Below are positions 8,714 through 16,416 of a stretch of DNA of 64,000 bases, piece after piece; within the stretch, counting starts at the first letter, position 1; every line of letters begins with the position of its first letter. Source of the DNA: Candidatus Gastranaerophilales bacterium. GTDB lineage: Bacteria > Cyanobacteriota > Vampirovibrionia > Gastranaerophilales > Gastranaerophilaceae. The notes beneath the pieces were generated by a model. It did not search any database. It worked only from the letters and a program-made list of their open reading frames with translations, and was not told the DNA's origin. A program made the translations under genes and the position numbers. The stretch covers positions 1-64,000 of the forward strand of contig CALURU010000009.1 of NCBI GenBank assembly GCA_944323255.1, in the 5' to 3' direction.

Positions 8714-9103
8714 GTGGTAGATAACAGATCGGCGGGTTTTTATGGAATCGGTGGGGCATTCAATTTCAAAAGCGGTGACCCTTCCGGCACTGCTGCAAAA
8801 ATGAGTCAGGAAAAATACGGATCCGAAGCCATGTATCTTCCTCCGGCAGAAGGCGAAGAGGAAGACGGCAACTTTTATAACGACCAATTTGTAGACAGGA
8901 GTGCCCTGCTGCGTGCCACTCTCAATTCGCTTGCAATGACAAATGTTGCTTCGGTACTTAATGCAAAAAAACACAAAAAATCTATAAAAGATTTGCTGGA
9001 AGAAGAAAAAGAGAAAGAAAAAGAAGAGATTAAACGTTTTGAAGCAGAGGCAGAAGAAGAGTATCGGGAAGCGGAAGAAGATGAAAAAGATAATCAGGAA
9101 TAA
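8714..9103 (+). CDS. hypothetical acidic protein with FNFKS motif
   Basis: A 129-residue protein starting at GTG, with GAGG eight bases before it. The N-terminal part is Gly-rich and includes GIGGAFNFKSGD, one of the FG/FK motifs. The C-terminal third is a highly charged Glu/Lys helix, probably coiled coil, beginning near residue 85. A -10-like TATAAT lies at 8671-8676. The opposite strand has an open frame here, but the start signal and composition favour this strand. Function unknown. Confidence 0.65.
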   Translation: MVDNRSAGFYGIGGAFNFKSGDPSGTAAKMSQEKYGSEAMYLPPAEGEEEDGNFYNDQFVDRSALLRATLNSLAMTNVASVLNAKKHKKSIKDLLEEEKEKEKEEIKRFEAEAEEEYREAEEDEKDNQE

Positions 9104-9179
9104 TTAAAACTGCTCGATTGTACTATTTTATTACCGTAATTTGTAGTATAATGCTGCATGAGACAAGGGGTATTTAATA

Positions 9180-9854
9180 ATGTCACATGATAAAAAAATA
9201 AACGGTAATAACCACGCTTTGAGAGAAGTAAAATTTTATAACAAATGGCGCAGAATGTTTTTATTCATTATTACGCACATTTTTTATATGATCCGCTTCA
9301 AGCTGGTATATAGACTAGAAGTTTACGGCAGAGAAAATATACCGGACAATAATGATTTCATAATTGCAGCAAACCACCTATCAACACTTGATCCTCCGCT
9401 TGTATGTGCAGTAATGGACAGAGGTGTTGCATATATGGCAAAAAAAGAACTCTTTGAAAATCCGTTTATGTGCTGGTGGCTTAACTGGCTGGGTGCATTT
9501 GCGGTTGACAGAGAAAAGTTAAGCGTATCTACCATCAAAACCGTTAAGAATCTAAAGCAGACTGATTGGGTTTTAGGTATTTTCCCACAGGGAACCCGGC
9601 AGGAAGCAGGAGAAATAAGCCATGTCGCAAAAGGTTTTGCAACCCTTGCCAAAAGCACAAAATGCGGCATACTGCCTATTGGTATAACAGGTACTCAAGA
9701 AGTAAAAAGACTGCCTTTTACAGGAAAAATTATTGTAAGAATAGGCAAAGTTATACCGTACTCAGACGACGTTATGGATATGGTTAAACAATGGGAAAAA
9801 TCTATAGAAGATTTGACAGGATTTAAATATGTAGAAGATAAAGTTAGTGTGTAA
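9180..9854 (+). CDS. plsC: 1-acyl-sn-glycerol-3-phosphate acyltransferase
   Basis: Transfers an acyl group to lysophosphatidic acid in phospholipid synthesis. The HX4D catalytic block is ANHLSTLDPPL (near residues 60-70), followed by FPQGTRQE, the substrate-binding block, and the later PIGITGTQE. One hydrophobic segment near the N-terminus (FLFIITHIFYMIRF) anchors it to the membrane. A second homologue begins 27 bases downstream, suggesting an operon. A TATAAT and AAGGGG precede the start. The gene symbol is by family; which of the two copies is the main PlsC is not known. Confidence 0.85.
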   Translation: MSHDKKINGNNHALREVKFYNKWRRMFLFIITHIFYMIRFKLVYRLEVYGRENIPDNNDFIIAANHLSTLDPPLVCAVMDRGVAYMAKKELFENPFMCWWLNWLGAFAVDREKLSVSTIKTVKNLKQTDWVLGIFPQGTRQEAGEISHVAKGFATLAKSTKCGILPIGITGTQEVKRLPFTGKIIVRIGKVIPYSDDVMDMVKQWEKSIEDLTGFKYVEDKVSV

Positions 9855-9880
9855 AACGTGATTGCAACTGGAAGGACAAA

Positions 9881-10552
9881 ATGGTAAAGGAAAAAAATTA
9901 TAACAGAAGAACAGAAAAAGATTACGGCTGGTTCAGAACATCTTATTATATGTTGTTTCTTTTTCTGGTTGTCTGGCCTGTTACAAAACTAATGTACAAT
10001 CTTAAAGTTGAAGGTCGTGAAAATGTTCCCCAAAACCCTCACGTAATCTTCGCCGCAAACCACGTTTCATATATTGATCCTCCGCTTATTGCAATAGCTG
10101 CGTGGAGAACCATTGCATATATGGCTAAACAGGAGCTTTTCCATGACAAAGATAAACTACTTCGTTTTCTTGTTCACGCCCTCGGGGGCTTTGCCGTAAA
10201 CAGAGATAAACCGGAAATTGCTACTTTTAAAACGGTTAAGTCTGTATTTAACACCTCCTGGTCTCTGGGTATTTTCCCGCAGGGTAAAATCGTTAAAGAA
10301 CCGGTGCTAAGCCAGTTCCACAAAGGTTTTATTCTCTTTGCCAAAAAGTTTAAAGCAGACATTATTCCGGTTGGAATCTGCGGTTTTGACGGATATGCAA
10401 AAAAGCTCTTTGAAAAACATATTACGGTTAAAATAGGAAAGCCTATATCTTATACGCTTAGCGAAGATGATATTGCAAAAGAATGGGCAAGACAAATTTG
10501 CGAGTTTACCGGATATGAAAACAAAACAGCAGAAGAAAAAACGCCGGTTTAA
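9881..10552 (+). CDS. PlsC-family acyltransferase (second copy)
   Basis: Paralogue of the gene just upstream, 223 residues, with ANHVSYIDPPL (HX4D intact) and FPQGKIVKE in place of FPEGTR. The usual Thr-Arg is replaced by Lys-Ile, which may change the acceptor phosphate pocket. An N-terminal hydrophobic segment (SYYMLFLFLVVWPVTKLMY) is present. It probably acylates a related lipid; whether it is redundant or specialised cannot be judged. Confidence 0.8.
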   Translation: MVKEKNYNRRTEKDYGWFRTSYYMLFLFLVVWPVTKLMYNLKVEGRENVPQNPHVIFAANHVSYIDPPLIAIAAWRTIAYMAKQELFHDKDKLLRFLVHALGGFAVNRDKPEIATFKTVKSVFNTSWSLGIFPQGKIVKEPVLSQFHKGFILFAKKFKADIIPVGICGFDGYAKKLFEKHITVKIGKPISYTLSEDDIAKEWARQICEFTGYENKTAEEKTPV

Positions 10553-10643
10553 TATTAGAAAGTTACAAATCTTAATAAACACGCAAAATTAAAAATTTAC
10601 AGGTTTTAAAAAGTTAATGGCAATATAAATAAAGAAGGTTAAA

Positions 10644-11723
10644 ATGAATATCCCGCAGATTATGGGGCTGAGGTTTACTACCCCGCTTACAGAGCAAAAA
10701 ACTCAAAACAACACTCCAAGATTTGGTTTAAAGATGACTAAACCTTTGAGTCAAGATACAGTATCTTTCGGTGCTACAGCAAAAATGCTTACTTCAAGGA
10801 CAGAGGGAATATCCTTACAGGTTGCAAGAGGAGTAAACAAGGCAGCTGAACCTATGCAGGAAAAAATTAAGAAGTTTTTAAACGGTCTTATAGGAGATAT
10901 GGTTGCAACAGATTTGAACCCTAAAAATCCAATATGGAAGATTTGCGATCGAGTCAAAACTCCAAGATCTATTGTAGAAAAAAGCGCTACAAGACAGTAT
11001 AACTGCAGATCCGAAGTTTTAGATTTTATGACAGACTTGAACGGTGCAAAGATCGTTATGAGAGATGGCAGAAAAAAATATGTGGAAAAAGTTCTCACAA
11101 GATTCCTAAAACCGATTGAAAAAGGTGAAATTGAACTTATTGAAATAGAAAACAAAAGACCAATGACAACTGCCAAAATGAAGCGTTCCGCAAAAGAACA
11201 ATACGATTATGCCTCTATCGATTTTCTTGAAAAAATGCAGCGGACACAAGAAGAAAAATGGGAAACTTTAAACCTGAAAGAAAGAAGAACAGTCCGCTTT
11301 GATATGAATGATCTTACGGATATGAACTATTCCGCTATACATTTTCTGTTCAAATTCCCTGAAGAGCCGAGACCTTTTGAACTTACGCTTATGGGAAAAG
11401 ACGTTAACGAACTCAAAGATCTTGACGATAAATTATTTAAAATCTTAAACAATAAGGAAGTTGACAGAAAATATAAACCATTAAAAGATCTCGTTGCTCC
11501 GCTTATGGAGCCGGGTAACAAGGAGTACCTGGAAAAATTTAACCAGTACAGAGGCGAAGCATTCTTATACCAGAGAGAAAAAGAACCGAATGCCTTCATC
11601 GGAAATTCAAACGTTCCGTCATATTTCTTACCACTTAGAGCAAATATCCCGCCGGAATTTGATTTGAACAATTTAAACAGAATAATGCTTGAATGCGAAA
11701 AACCGGCTAAGAAGAAAAAATAA
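10644..11723 (+). CDS. RelA/SpoT-fold protein with N-terminal FG motifs
   Basis: The 359 residues begin with two motifs of the FG class (PRFGLK at 25-30; VSFGATAK at 40-47). Residues about 100-275 look like a (p)ppGpp-synthetase fold: RVKTPRSIVEK (103-113) matches the R-x-K...S...K substrate block, TDLNGAKIV has the aligned Asp131, MNYSAIHFLFKF matches G-Y-x-S-x-H (Tyr229, His233), and PFELTLMG matches the EIQIRT strand with Glu246 but without the Gln and Arg. This is my own alignment by eye; no search was run. No hydrolase, TGS or ACT domain is present. RBS GAAGG precedes the start. A product other than ppGpp or loss of activity are both possible. Confidence 0.65.
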   Translation: MNIPQIMGLRFTTPLTEQKTQNNTPRFGLKMTKPLSQDTVSFGATAKMLTSRTEGISLQVARGVNKAAEPMQEKIKKFLNGLIGDMVATDLNPKNPIWKICDRVKTPRSIVEKSATRQYNCRSEVLDFMTDLNGAKIVMRDGRKKYVEKVLTRFLKPIEKGEIELIEIENKRPMTTAKMKRSAKEQYDYASIDFLEKMQRTQEEKWETLNLKERRTVRFDMNDLTDMNYSAIHFLFKFPEEPRPFELTLMGKDVNELKDLDDKLFKILNNKEVDRKYKPLKDLVAPLMEPGNKEYLEKFNQYRGEAFLYQREKEPNAFIGNSNVPSYFLPLRANIPPEFDLNNLNRIMLECEKPAKKKK

Positions 11724-12032
11724 CTTAGCACAGATAAGATATGCTTGAAATGTAGCTATAATGCCATTTAGAACTTGTCTCAAAATCTTGCCGGTGATAA
11801 GCCCCTGAAACCAATCTCAGTACTGTCCAAGATAAATTTTAGGAGTAAAAACACCAGTTCAATATTTGTTATAAAACCCCTCCCCGCAGTCAAAGATTTC
11901 GACCGCTCCCGCAAGGAGCGTGTAAGTTCCACGCCAAGCGTAGTGTTCCCCTCGGCTTACGTTAGATTTGGAAACTTACATCAGACTTTGTTACATTTAC
12001 CCCGGGAGAGGGCAGAATTTATTAGTTATAAA
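11724..12032. repeat. gene-free stretch with imperfect inverted repeat
   Basis: No convincing gene in this 309-base gap between convergent genes. From about 11878 to 12012 the ends mirror each other imperfectly: CCCCTCCCCG near the left and CCCCGGGAGAGGG near the right, with GTAAGTTCC (about 11921) facing GGAAACTTAC (about 11970). Its base composition is richer in G+C than the flanks. It looks like an inserted intergenic repeat. Confidence 0.55.
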
Positions 12033-12464
12033 TTATCTGAACTCATTTGGCTGAAAGCGTGTAAAGTTGTTTAAATACCCGCCGATTGGAAGCATTGTAT
12101 CTGTTCTGTCAAACATTTCCTGCGGACCCATTCTTGCCTGCTCCTGCGCTTCTATCTTAGCGTTGTAATCACTGTTTTGCTGATACTGTAAGACTTTAAG
12201 CTGTTGATAGCAGCTCAACTTCTCATCATTAGCTTCTTTTGCCCTGCACTCTTCAATCCCGTTTTCAAACTCCACTCTTCTTTTATACCAGTAAGCAGCC
12301 GTTTCATTCAATTTTCCAAGCCCTTTCGGCTCTTCTACATCCACATAAGCAGGCGGTACAAAATCTTTCCATTCCGGCTCCATAAGTCCGTCAAGCCTCA
12401 CAGTCTCTTCTGCAAAAACACAGACAGGTACTAACAAAGCTAATAAAACAAGTATCTTTTTCAT
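12033..12464 (-). CDS. hypothetical exported protein
   Basis: A 143-residue protein with a clean signal peptide (MKKILVLLALLVPVCVFA, cleavage likely after VFA). The mature part is polar with two cysteines (ECRAKEAN, LSCYQQL) that could form a disulfide, and a Gln/Asn-rich C-terminus. The second ATG (12464) is chosen because AGGGAA is better spaced from it than from the ATG two codons earlier. It is 28 bases downstream of the sensor kinase gene, so possibly co-transcribed. No family recognised. Confidence 0.7.
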   Translation of the reverse strand: MKKILVLLALLVPVCVFAEETVRLDGLMEPEWKDFVPPAYVDVEEPKGLGKLNETAAYWYKRRVEFENGIEECRAKEANDEKLSCYQQLKVLQYQQNSDYNAKIEAQEQARMGPQEMFDRTDTMLPIGGYLNNFTRFQPNEFR

Positions 12465-12497
12465 CCGCATTTCCCTTTTTTAAAAATTATATCATAT

Positions 12498-14171
12498 TTA
12501 TGAAAAATCAGCTATAGGCATAAACACCTTAACGCAGAACCCGCATTCTTCGTTGGAATACAATCTGATTTTGCCGTTCATTGCCTCTACAAGACCTTTT
12601 ACAATAAACAGCCCCAGCCCTGTTCCTCTCGTCGTTCTTGTAGTAGTATCGTCCACCCTTGTAAACTTGTCAAACAAAGTTTTCAATTTTTCTCTCGGAA
12701 TAATGTCATAGTCATTTTTTACACTTATAACCAGTTGATCGTTTGCAATCTCATAATCCAGAGTAATCTGCGACTCATCCTTTGAATACTTGATAGCGTT
12801 TTCTATCAAATTAACAAACACCTGTTCAATTCTGTCGGTATCGGCAAGAATTTCTATATTACAGTTCTCAATATTATTGACAATTTCCTTGTTTGTTTCA
12901 TTTCTAACTAGCATAATAGAATTTTCAATTACCGTATTTACAGGAACAGGCACAATATTAACATTAAGCCTTGCGCCTTCAATATCAGGAATGACCAGCA
13001 AATCCTCTATCATGCGCTTGAGTCTCTCTGATTGCTTCTTAATTATCTTCAATGACTTTTGTCTTGTTTCTTCGTCTATCGTTATATCCTGTCTTAAAAG
13101 TCTTGAAGTATAGCCCAATATACTTGTCAAAGGCGTCCTAAATTCATGGCTTACGGTATCTATCATATTAGAGCGGAATTCGTTAACCTGTTTGAGTTCT
13201 TTGTTCTTTTTCTTTAGCTGAATATAAGACTTATGAATCTGGTTAACCATTCTGTTGAACTCGTTTCCTAGAAAAATAAGTTCAAAAGGCGTGAAAATAT
13301 TAGTCAATAGCCGAATTCTTCTTTCGTAGTTTCCTTTTGATATTGCAATGATTGCCTTGAAAAGCTGACGAATATTGATATACAAATAATATGTATACAA
13401 TCCTACAACAAAAAATACAGTAAGTATTGTAATAAGAATAGAAAGTACAATTTTATTGCGGTTATAGTCTATGGCATGCCTTGTAACAGCTTCTGTAGTA
13501 TTTACTATGATTAATACATCGGGGTCGGTCTTTTTAAGATAGACAAGCGGTTGATTTTTCGTATCGCCATAAATAGTTGCAACATTATTTTCAAGCTTAT
13601 CCGGAAGTTCTTCAATACTTTTTTCATAACCGTCCTGCGTGTAATTGCTGGAGGCGACCAGATCATCTTCCACAACAACGTAAATCTGGCGCTTATCATC
13701 AGTAAGGGTTTTGAATAAATTTGTTTTCAAATTATTCATATCCATAACTGCCACAAGATAACGCCCGTCTTTCATTTTGCGATCAAAAACGGCATAATCA
13801 TCCTGAATGCGATAAGCTTTATATTTTTCAAGTTCGCTTTTATTAATAACGGCAAGTTCTGTATAGAAATGAAGGTTTTCTCTGATTTCATCCAGATATT
13901 TTTGTTCTTGTTCTCTTGATTTATAATACTCAAGAGTCGTTATAATTTGAGTCAATTCGTTATCGGTTGAATGTACAAATACGTCTACTTCTTCAGATAC
14001 AATGTTCGCAATCATTACAGCCGCTGAGCGAAGCTGTGCACGGTTAGACTGCTGGTTAATATTGCTTATAATAACTCCGCTTACCGTCATCGGAATAAGC
14101 ACTGCAAAAAAGATTACAATAATAATCTGTTCGGCAATTTTTAAATGTCTTTTGCTAAAAAACTGCGCCAT
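12498..14171 (-). CDS. membrane sensor histidine kinase
   Basis: Two-component kinase. Two membrane segments (about residues 15-36 and 241-265) bracket a ~200-residue extracytoplasmic sensing domain. A HAMP-like linker (267-318) leads to the HisKA box with His342 in SHEFRTPLTSILGY, then the ATPase domain with VFVNLIENAIKYS (N box), RGTGLGLFIVKGL (G2 box) and the more divergent DYDIIPREKLKTLFDKF. No receiver domain. No adjacent regulator; the OmpR-type regulator at 3973 is a candidate partner. The signal sensed is unknown. Confidence 0.93.
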   Translation of the reverse strand: MAQFFSKRHLKIAEQIIIVIFFAVLIPMTVSGVIISNINQQSNRAQLRSAAVMIANIVSEEVDVFVHSTDNELTQIITTLEYYKSREQEQKYLDEIRENLHFYTELAVINKSELEKYKAYRIQDDYAVFDRKMKDGRYLVAVMDMNNLKTNLFKTLTDDKRQIYVVVEDDLVASSNYTQDGYEKSIEELPDKLENNVATIYGDTKNQPLVYLKKTDPDVLIIVNTTEAVTRHAIDYNRNKIVLSILITILTVFFVVGLYTYYLYINIRQLFKAIIAISKGNYERRIRLLTNIFTPFELIFLGNEFNRMVNQIHKSYIQLKKKNKELKQVNEFRSNMIDTVSHEFRTPLTSILGYTSRLLRQDITIDEETRQKSLKIIKKQSERLKRMIEDLLVIPDIEGARLNVNIVPVPVNTVIENSIMLVRNETNKEIVNNIENCNIEILADTDRIEQVFVNLIENAIKYSKDESQITLDYEIANDQLVISVKNDYDIIPREKLKTLFDKFTRVDDTTTRTTRGTGLGLFIVKGLVEAMNGKIRLYSNEECGFCVKVFMPIADFS

Positions 14172-14240
14172 CGTGATTTTATTTTACAATAAAAATTTCA
14201 ACATCACCAGTCGAAAATCAGTCGCAAAATAGATACAAAA

Positions 14241-14278
14241 AATAAAGGCTTTAGAGATTTTCTGAAGCCTTTATTTTT
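14241..14278 (-). terminator. terminator downstream of tRNA-Pro
   Basis: AATAAAGGCTT (14241-14251) is complementary to AAGCCTTTATT (14265-14275). Read on the minus strand, the hairpin is followed by a T-rich run, and it starts four bases after the tRNA 3' end. Confidence 0.8.
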
Positions 14279-14281
14279 AAA

Positions 14282-14358
14282 TGGTCGGGATGACACGATT
14301 CGAACGTGCGACCCCCTCGTCCCAAGCGAGGTGCGCTACCAAACTGCGCTACATCCCG
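14282..14358 (-). tRNA. tRNA-Pro (anticodon UGG)
   Basis: On the minus strand the acceptor arm CGGGATG (14352-14358) pairs with CATCCCG at the 3' end (14286-14292). The anticodon stem is CCTCG/CGAGG with loop CTTGGGA, giving anticodon UGG. The T-arm GTTCGAATC is standard, the discriminator is A, and CCA is encoded (14282-14284). Total length 77. Confidence 0.96.
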
Positions 14359-14739
14359 ATATTTAGTTTTCAATTTTTTTTCAGGAAGCGCAGTTTGGTA
14401 TATTTTCTAAACAGCTCACCGGAGCTGACGCTGCCGGACTCGCCTGCCCCATTGTCAACGTGCCACCGGCACCTTGCCAACGGGCGACCCTGCTACATCC
14501 CGATTATTCTATTAAACTGTCAAACTTTGTAGCGTGCTATACGGCTCAAAGTGCATGATTATTCTACGTTAAACAAAATTATAAATCAACCCTTTTATTT
14601 TGAGATTTATTTTTAAACTTTGTCAAAATGATTAAAATACTTGTTTTTAAGCCATAATAAGTTATTACATATAAATCGCCTTATTTTATCAACGGTACTA
14701 TTTACCACAAATAGAAATTTGGTGTATAATAGCCGTAAT
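14359..14739. other. gene-free region with tRNA fragments and a GC-rich block
   Basis: Upstream of tRNA-Pro. AGCGCAGTTTGGTA (14387-14400) is an exact inverted copy of the tRNA D-arm region (14337-14350). GCTACATCCCGAT (14492-14504) directly repeats 14348-14360, the tRNA 5' end. Between them, about 14405-14490 is markedly GC-rich compared with its surroundings. It looks like a remnant of an insertion at the tRNA. The rest (14505-14720) is AT-rich and holds the ilvB promoter at its right edge. Confidence 0.6.
14725..14730 (+). promoter_or_regulatory. -10 box of ilvB, close to the start codon
   Basis: TATAAT at 14725-14730, nine bases before the ATG at 14740; TTTACC at 14701-14706 is a possible -35 with an 18-base spacer. 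No ribosome-binding site fits between, so transcription would begin at or next to the start codon. Confidence 0.55.
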
Positions 14740-16350
14740 ATGACAAATCTTTTGCAAGTTAAAACTTCAGCATCCGCTCTTGTAGATACGTTATTGGAAC
14801 TCAAAGTAGACAGTATTTTTGGCTACCCGGGGGCTTCCGTACTGAGTATCTATAATGAATTATCCAAAGTTTCAGACAAAATTAAACATTATCTGGTGAG
14901 ACATGAACAGGCTGCTGTACATGCCGCAGAAGGTTATGCAAGAGTAAGCGGAAAAACAGGAGTAGTTCTTGTAACTTCAGGACCCGGATTCACAAATACG
15001 GTTACGGGTATAGCAAACGCTTACGCTGATTCAACCCCGCTGGTTATATTAGCGGGAGAAGTTACGAACGTAAATCATTCTGACAAAGTTTTTCAGAAAG
15101 TTGATATTAAAGCAATTGCAAAACCTTGCTCCAAAAAAGTTTTGACACTTTCAGCAAATGACGACATTTCCGCATTAATTAAAGAAGCATTCAAGGAAGC
15201 AGAATCCGGAGTAAAAGGTCCTGTAGTTGTAGTCCTGCCAAGAAATGTACTTGAAACTTCTGTAAAATATACAGAATCTGCTCTGACAGAGCCGGAAATT
15301 CTCCAGCAGGATACTAAAGAGTACGTTGATAAATTTATTTCTTTGGTTAATTCAGCAAAACACCCGCTTTTTCTCGTTGGCGGAGGGTGCATAGATGCTG
15401 CGCAGGAGTTTGAGCAGCTTGCATCTATACTGCAAATTCCAATTGTTTCAACACTTATGGGAATCGGAATTTATCCGTCAGAAAATAATCTTTATCTTGG
15501 AATGATAGGAATAAACGGTGTTGATTCCGCTAATGAAGCTCTAATGCAGTGCGACCTGTTGATTGCACTTGGAGCAGCATTCTCCGACCGCTCGACCTGC
15601 AAGAAAAACGATTTTGCAAAAAATTGCAAAGTTATATCAGTAAACCTCAAGCCTTCTAAAAAAGATTACGAACTTCAGATTATCTCTGACGTAAAAGAGT
15701 TTTTGCAAGAGTGTTTAAAGCTGAAACACAAATTCCGGATTCAGACAAAGTGGAGAATGGAAGCTGATATCTTCAAGGACGAAGCTATTGCGCAGGAAGA
15801 TCCGCCGCACTGCCTGCATTCATCTTTTGTTCTGGAAACATTATCGGAATACACAAAATATTATGAACCTATTGTTGTAACCGACGTCGGGCAGCATCAA
15901 ATGCTTACCGCACAATTTTTCAACTTTAACAAACCGAGAAAATTTATTACATCCGGAGGGCTTGGCACAATGGGGTTCGGGCTGCCTGCTGCAATCGGAG
16001 CGCATATTGCAAACCCTGCTAATCTTATTTTGAATATTACGGGTGATGGCTCTTTTCAGATGAATCTTCAAGAACTTGCAACCTGTAGAGAACACCATAT
16101 TCCTGTTAAAATTATCATCATGAACAACAGTTATCTGGGTATGGTGCGTGAATTGCAGGAAAAAATCTATCAAACCAGATATCAGGTAGAAATGATTAAT
16201 CCGGATTTTACAAAGATTGCAGAAGCTTATGATTTGTATGCGGTGCGTGTAAAAAATAAGAGTGAACTTATTCCGGCTCTGGAAAAAGCTATTAAGCACC
16301 CGGGTACGGCAATTGTAGATATTGTTATACATTCTTTTGAAAATATATAA
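14740..16350 (+). CDS. ilvB: acetolactate synthase large subunit-like ThDP enzyme
   Basis: Condenses two pyruvates (or pyruvate and 2-oxobutyrate) in branched-chain amino acid synthesis. The N-terminal domain has FGYPGASVL and the catalytic Glu in RHEQAAVHAAEGYAR; the central domain is present; the C-terminal ThDP motif GDGSFQMNLQELAT followed by MNNSYLGMVRE is the family pattern. Length 536, slightly short of the ~560 usual. ATG 14740 is chosen because conserved sequence starts there and the promoter TATAAT ends ten bases earlier. No ilvN regulatory subunit follows, so it could be an alternative ThDP decarboxylase/synthase of the same family. Confidence 0.87.
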   Translation: MTNLLQVKTSASALVDTLLELKVDSIFGYPGASVLSIYNELSKVSDKIKHYLVRHEQAAVHAAEGYARVSGKTGVVLVTSGPGFTNTVTGIANAYADSTPLVILAGEVTNVNHSDKVFQKVDIKAIAKPCSKKVLTLSANDDISALIKEAFKEAESGVKGPVVVVLPRNVLETSVKYTESALTEPEILQQDTKEYVDKFISLVNSAKHPLFLVGGGCIDAAQEFEQLASILQIPIVSTLMGIGIYPSENNLYLGMIGINGVDSANEALMQCDLLIALGAAFSDRSTCKKNDFAKNCKVISVNLKPSKKDYELQIISDVKEFLQECLKLKHKFRIQTKWRMEADIFKDEAIAQEDPPHCLHSSFVLETLSEYTKYYEPIVVTDVGQHQMLTAQFFNFNKPRKFITSGGLGTMGFGLPAAIGAHIANPANLILNITGDGSFQMNLQELATCREHHIPVKIIIMNNSYLGMVRELQEKIYQTRYQVEMINPDFTKIAEAYDLYAVRVKNKSELIPALEKAIKHPGTAIVDIVIHSFENI

Positions 16351-16362
16351 TTAGCTGATAAA

Positions 16363-16400
16363 AAAACACTCCCATTAAGTAATTTTAACGGGAGTGTTTT
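16363..16400. terminator. bidirectional terminator between convergent genes
   Basis: AACACTCCC (16365-16373) and GGGAGTGTT (16390-16398) form a nine-pair stem, with A-rich sequence on the left and T on the right. It sits between ilvB and the SLH protein gene and can serve both. Confidence 0.85.
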
Positions 16401-16416
16401 CAACTTTGATTAATTC

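Noticed and set aside
8657-8974. Minus-strand 105-codon frame
   Set aside because: It lies opposite the gene at 8714, which has a ribosome-binding site and sensible composition; the minus frame has none.
11775-12074. 99-codon plus-strand frame
   Set aside because: It runs through the imperfect inverted repeat and into the 3' end of the exported-protein gene; no start signal.
14281-14532. 83-codon plus-strand frame
   Set aside because: It starts antisense inside tRNA-Pro and continues through the GC-rich remnant; not a protein-like sequence.
15841-16332. 163-codon minus-strand frame
   Set aside because: Antisense shadow of the strongly conserved ThDP domain of acetolactate synthase.
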